Assembly: GCA_963824085.1 (NCBI GenBank)
Contig: CAWGNT010000009.1
Location: forward strand, 62,001 to 126,000
Reading direction: 5' to 3'
Source of the DNA: JARRNE01 sp963824085
GTDB lineage: Bacteria; Pseudomonadota; Gammaproteobacteria; Chromatiales; Chromatiaceae
Length of the DNA stretch: 64,000 nt
The notes under the pieces are model-generated. The model did no database searches. It was not told the origin of the DNA and saw nothing but the letters and a program-made list of their open reading frames with translations. The position numbers and the translations under genes were made by a program. Positions 63,684 through 64,000 of this stretch are shown here, one piece after another (positions within the stretch are counted from its first letter, which is position 1; every line of letters starts with the position of its first letter).

Positions 63684-64000
63684 TAGATCCCCAGCCAGCT
63701 GTAGACAACCGAAAAAGCCGCATCCACCAGGATGACGAGCACGATGGCCTGTACCACGCTCGTCGTGGTGTGCCGTCCCACACTGTCCGCCCCGCCGCTC
63801 ACCTGAAAGCCTTGATAGCAGCCCACGGTCGCGATGACCGCCGCAAACACGGGCGCCTTGCCGATGCCTGTCATCAGGGAGCTGATGGACACCGCCTCGG
63901 GGATGCGCTGGGTGAAGGTCTCGACCTCCACACTCAGCATGGTTGCCGCCATGACCATGCCCCCGATGACGGCCATGACGTCGGCGAATACCGTCAGGAG
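63683..64000 (-). CDS. MlaE-like ABC permease, C-terminal part (cut by window edge)
   Basis: The last 106 codons of an MlaE-family permease, reading LLTVFADVMAVIGGMVMAAT at the edge, then GIGKAPVFAAVIATVGCYQG and GADSVGRHTTTSVVQAIVLV, the family's conserved C-terminal end with the G-A-x-x-V-G-x-x-T-T-x-x-V motif. It is the first gene in view of the leftward MlaE-F-D-lipoprotein operon; its start lies beyond 64000. Confidence 0.92.
   Translation of the reverse strand, partial: LLTVFADVMAVIGGMVMAATMLSVEVETFTQRIPEAVSISSLMTGIGKAPVFAAVIATVGCYQGFQVSGGADSVGRHTTTSVVQAIVLVILVDAAFSVVYSWLGI

Overview
The window is GC-rich, gene-dense chromosomal DNA from a gammaproteobacterium, most likely a sulfur-oxidising relative of the Chromatiales (purple sulfur bacteria and allies). 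This is an inference from three things: two Gly/Tyr/Trp-rich exported proteins of the sulfur-globule envelope type, the neighbourhood orders htpG-adk and gyrA-serC-pheA-hisC-tyrA seen in many gammaproteobacteria, and LPS/lipid A-type envelope genes plus an Mla-type lipid transporter. I saw no photosynthesis genes, tRNA, rRNA or CRISPR array.

Layout. 1-3.9 kb: 5' tip of adk, htpG and phosphoglucomutase (pgm). 3.9-8.6 kb: a palindromic repeat, then a tightly coupled three-gene operon (ATP-grasp ligase, methyltransferase, membrane sulfatase/phosphotransferase-like protein) of unknown product. 8.6-19.8 kb, all leftward: gyrA, serC, serA, pheA, hisC, tyrA and a hybrid histidine kinase, with a MITE-like insertion between serC and serA. 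19.8-24.3 kb: gspB and gspA/exeA, a DUF3501 gene and a molybdopterin-binding CinA-like gene. 24.4-28.1 kb: a mobile-element zone with a complete IS4-family element in a RAYT remnant, REP-like elements, a hicBA toxin-antitoxin pair, and a truncated phd antitoxin joined to an IS66 tnpB fragment.

28.3-35.7 kb: ferredoxin-NADP reductase, two small exported proteins and a five-gene envelope operon (acyltransferase, flippase-like protein, GT2, ArnT-like transferase, PAP2 phosphatase). 35.8-36.0 kb: a possible structured small RNA. 36-41 kb: glucokinase, the two sulfur-globule-type proteins around a membrane-anchored protein, a secreted protein made of four repeats, and an EamA transporter. 41-45 kb: leuA, an Lrp-type regulator, a fused remnant of a CRISPR ring nuclease and a DUF2130 protein, a transposase scrap and an intact 54-residue mini-gene. 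45.3-54.7 kb: five genes of a predicted amidoligase/peptide-ligation system: a transglutaminase fold lacking its cysteine, alpha-E, circularly permuted ATP-grasp, free DUF2126, and a transglutaminase-DUF2126 fusion. 54.8-64 kb: a Kef-type antiporter, LysR regulator, methyltransferase, nitrilase, an HDOD remnant, REP sequences and an Mla/MCE transporter operon that runs off the edge.

The best candidates for little-described biology are the amidoligase cluster with its pseudo-transglutaminase, the ATP-grasp/methyltransferase/sulfatase-like operon, the four-repeat secreted protein, and the mini-gene with a palindrome in its promoter. All functions come from reading the sequence by eye; no searches were run.
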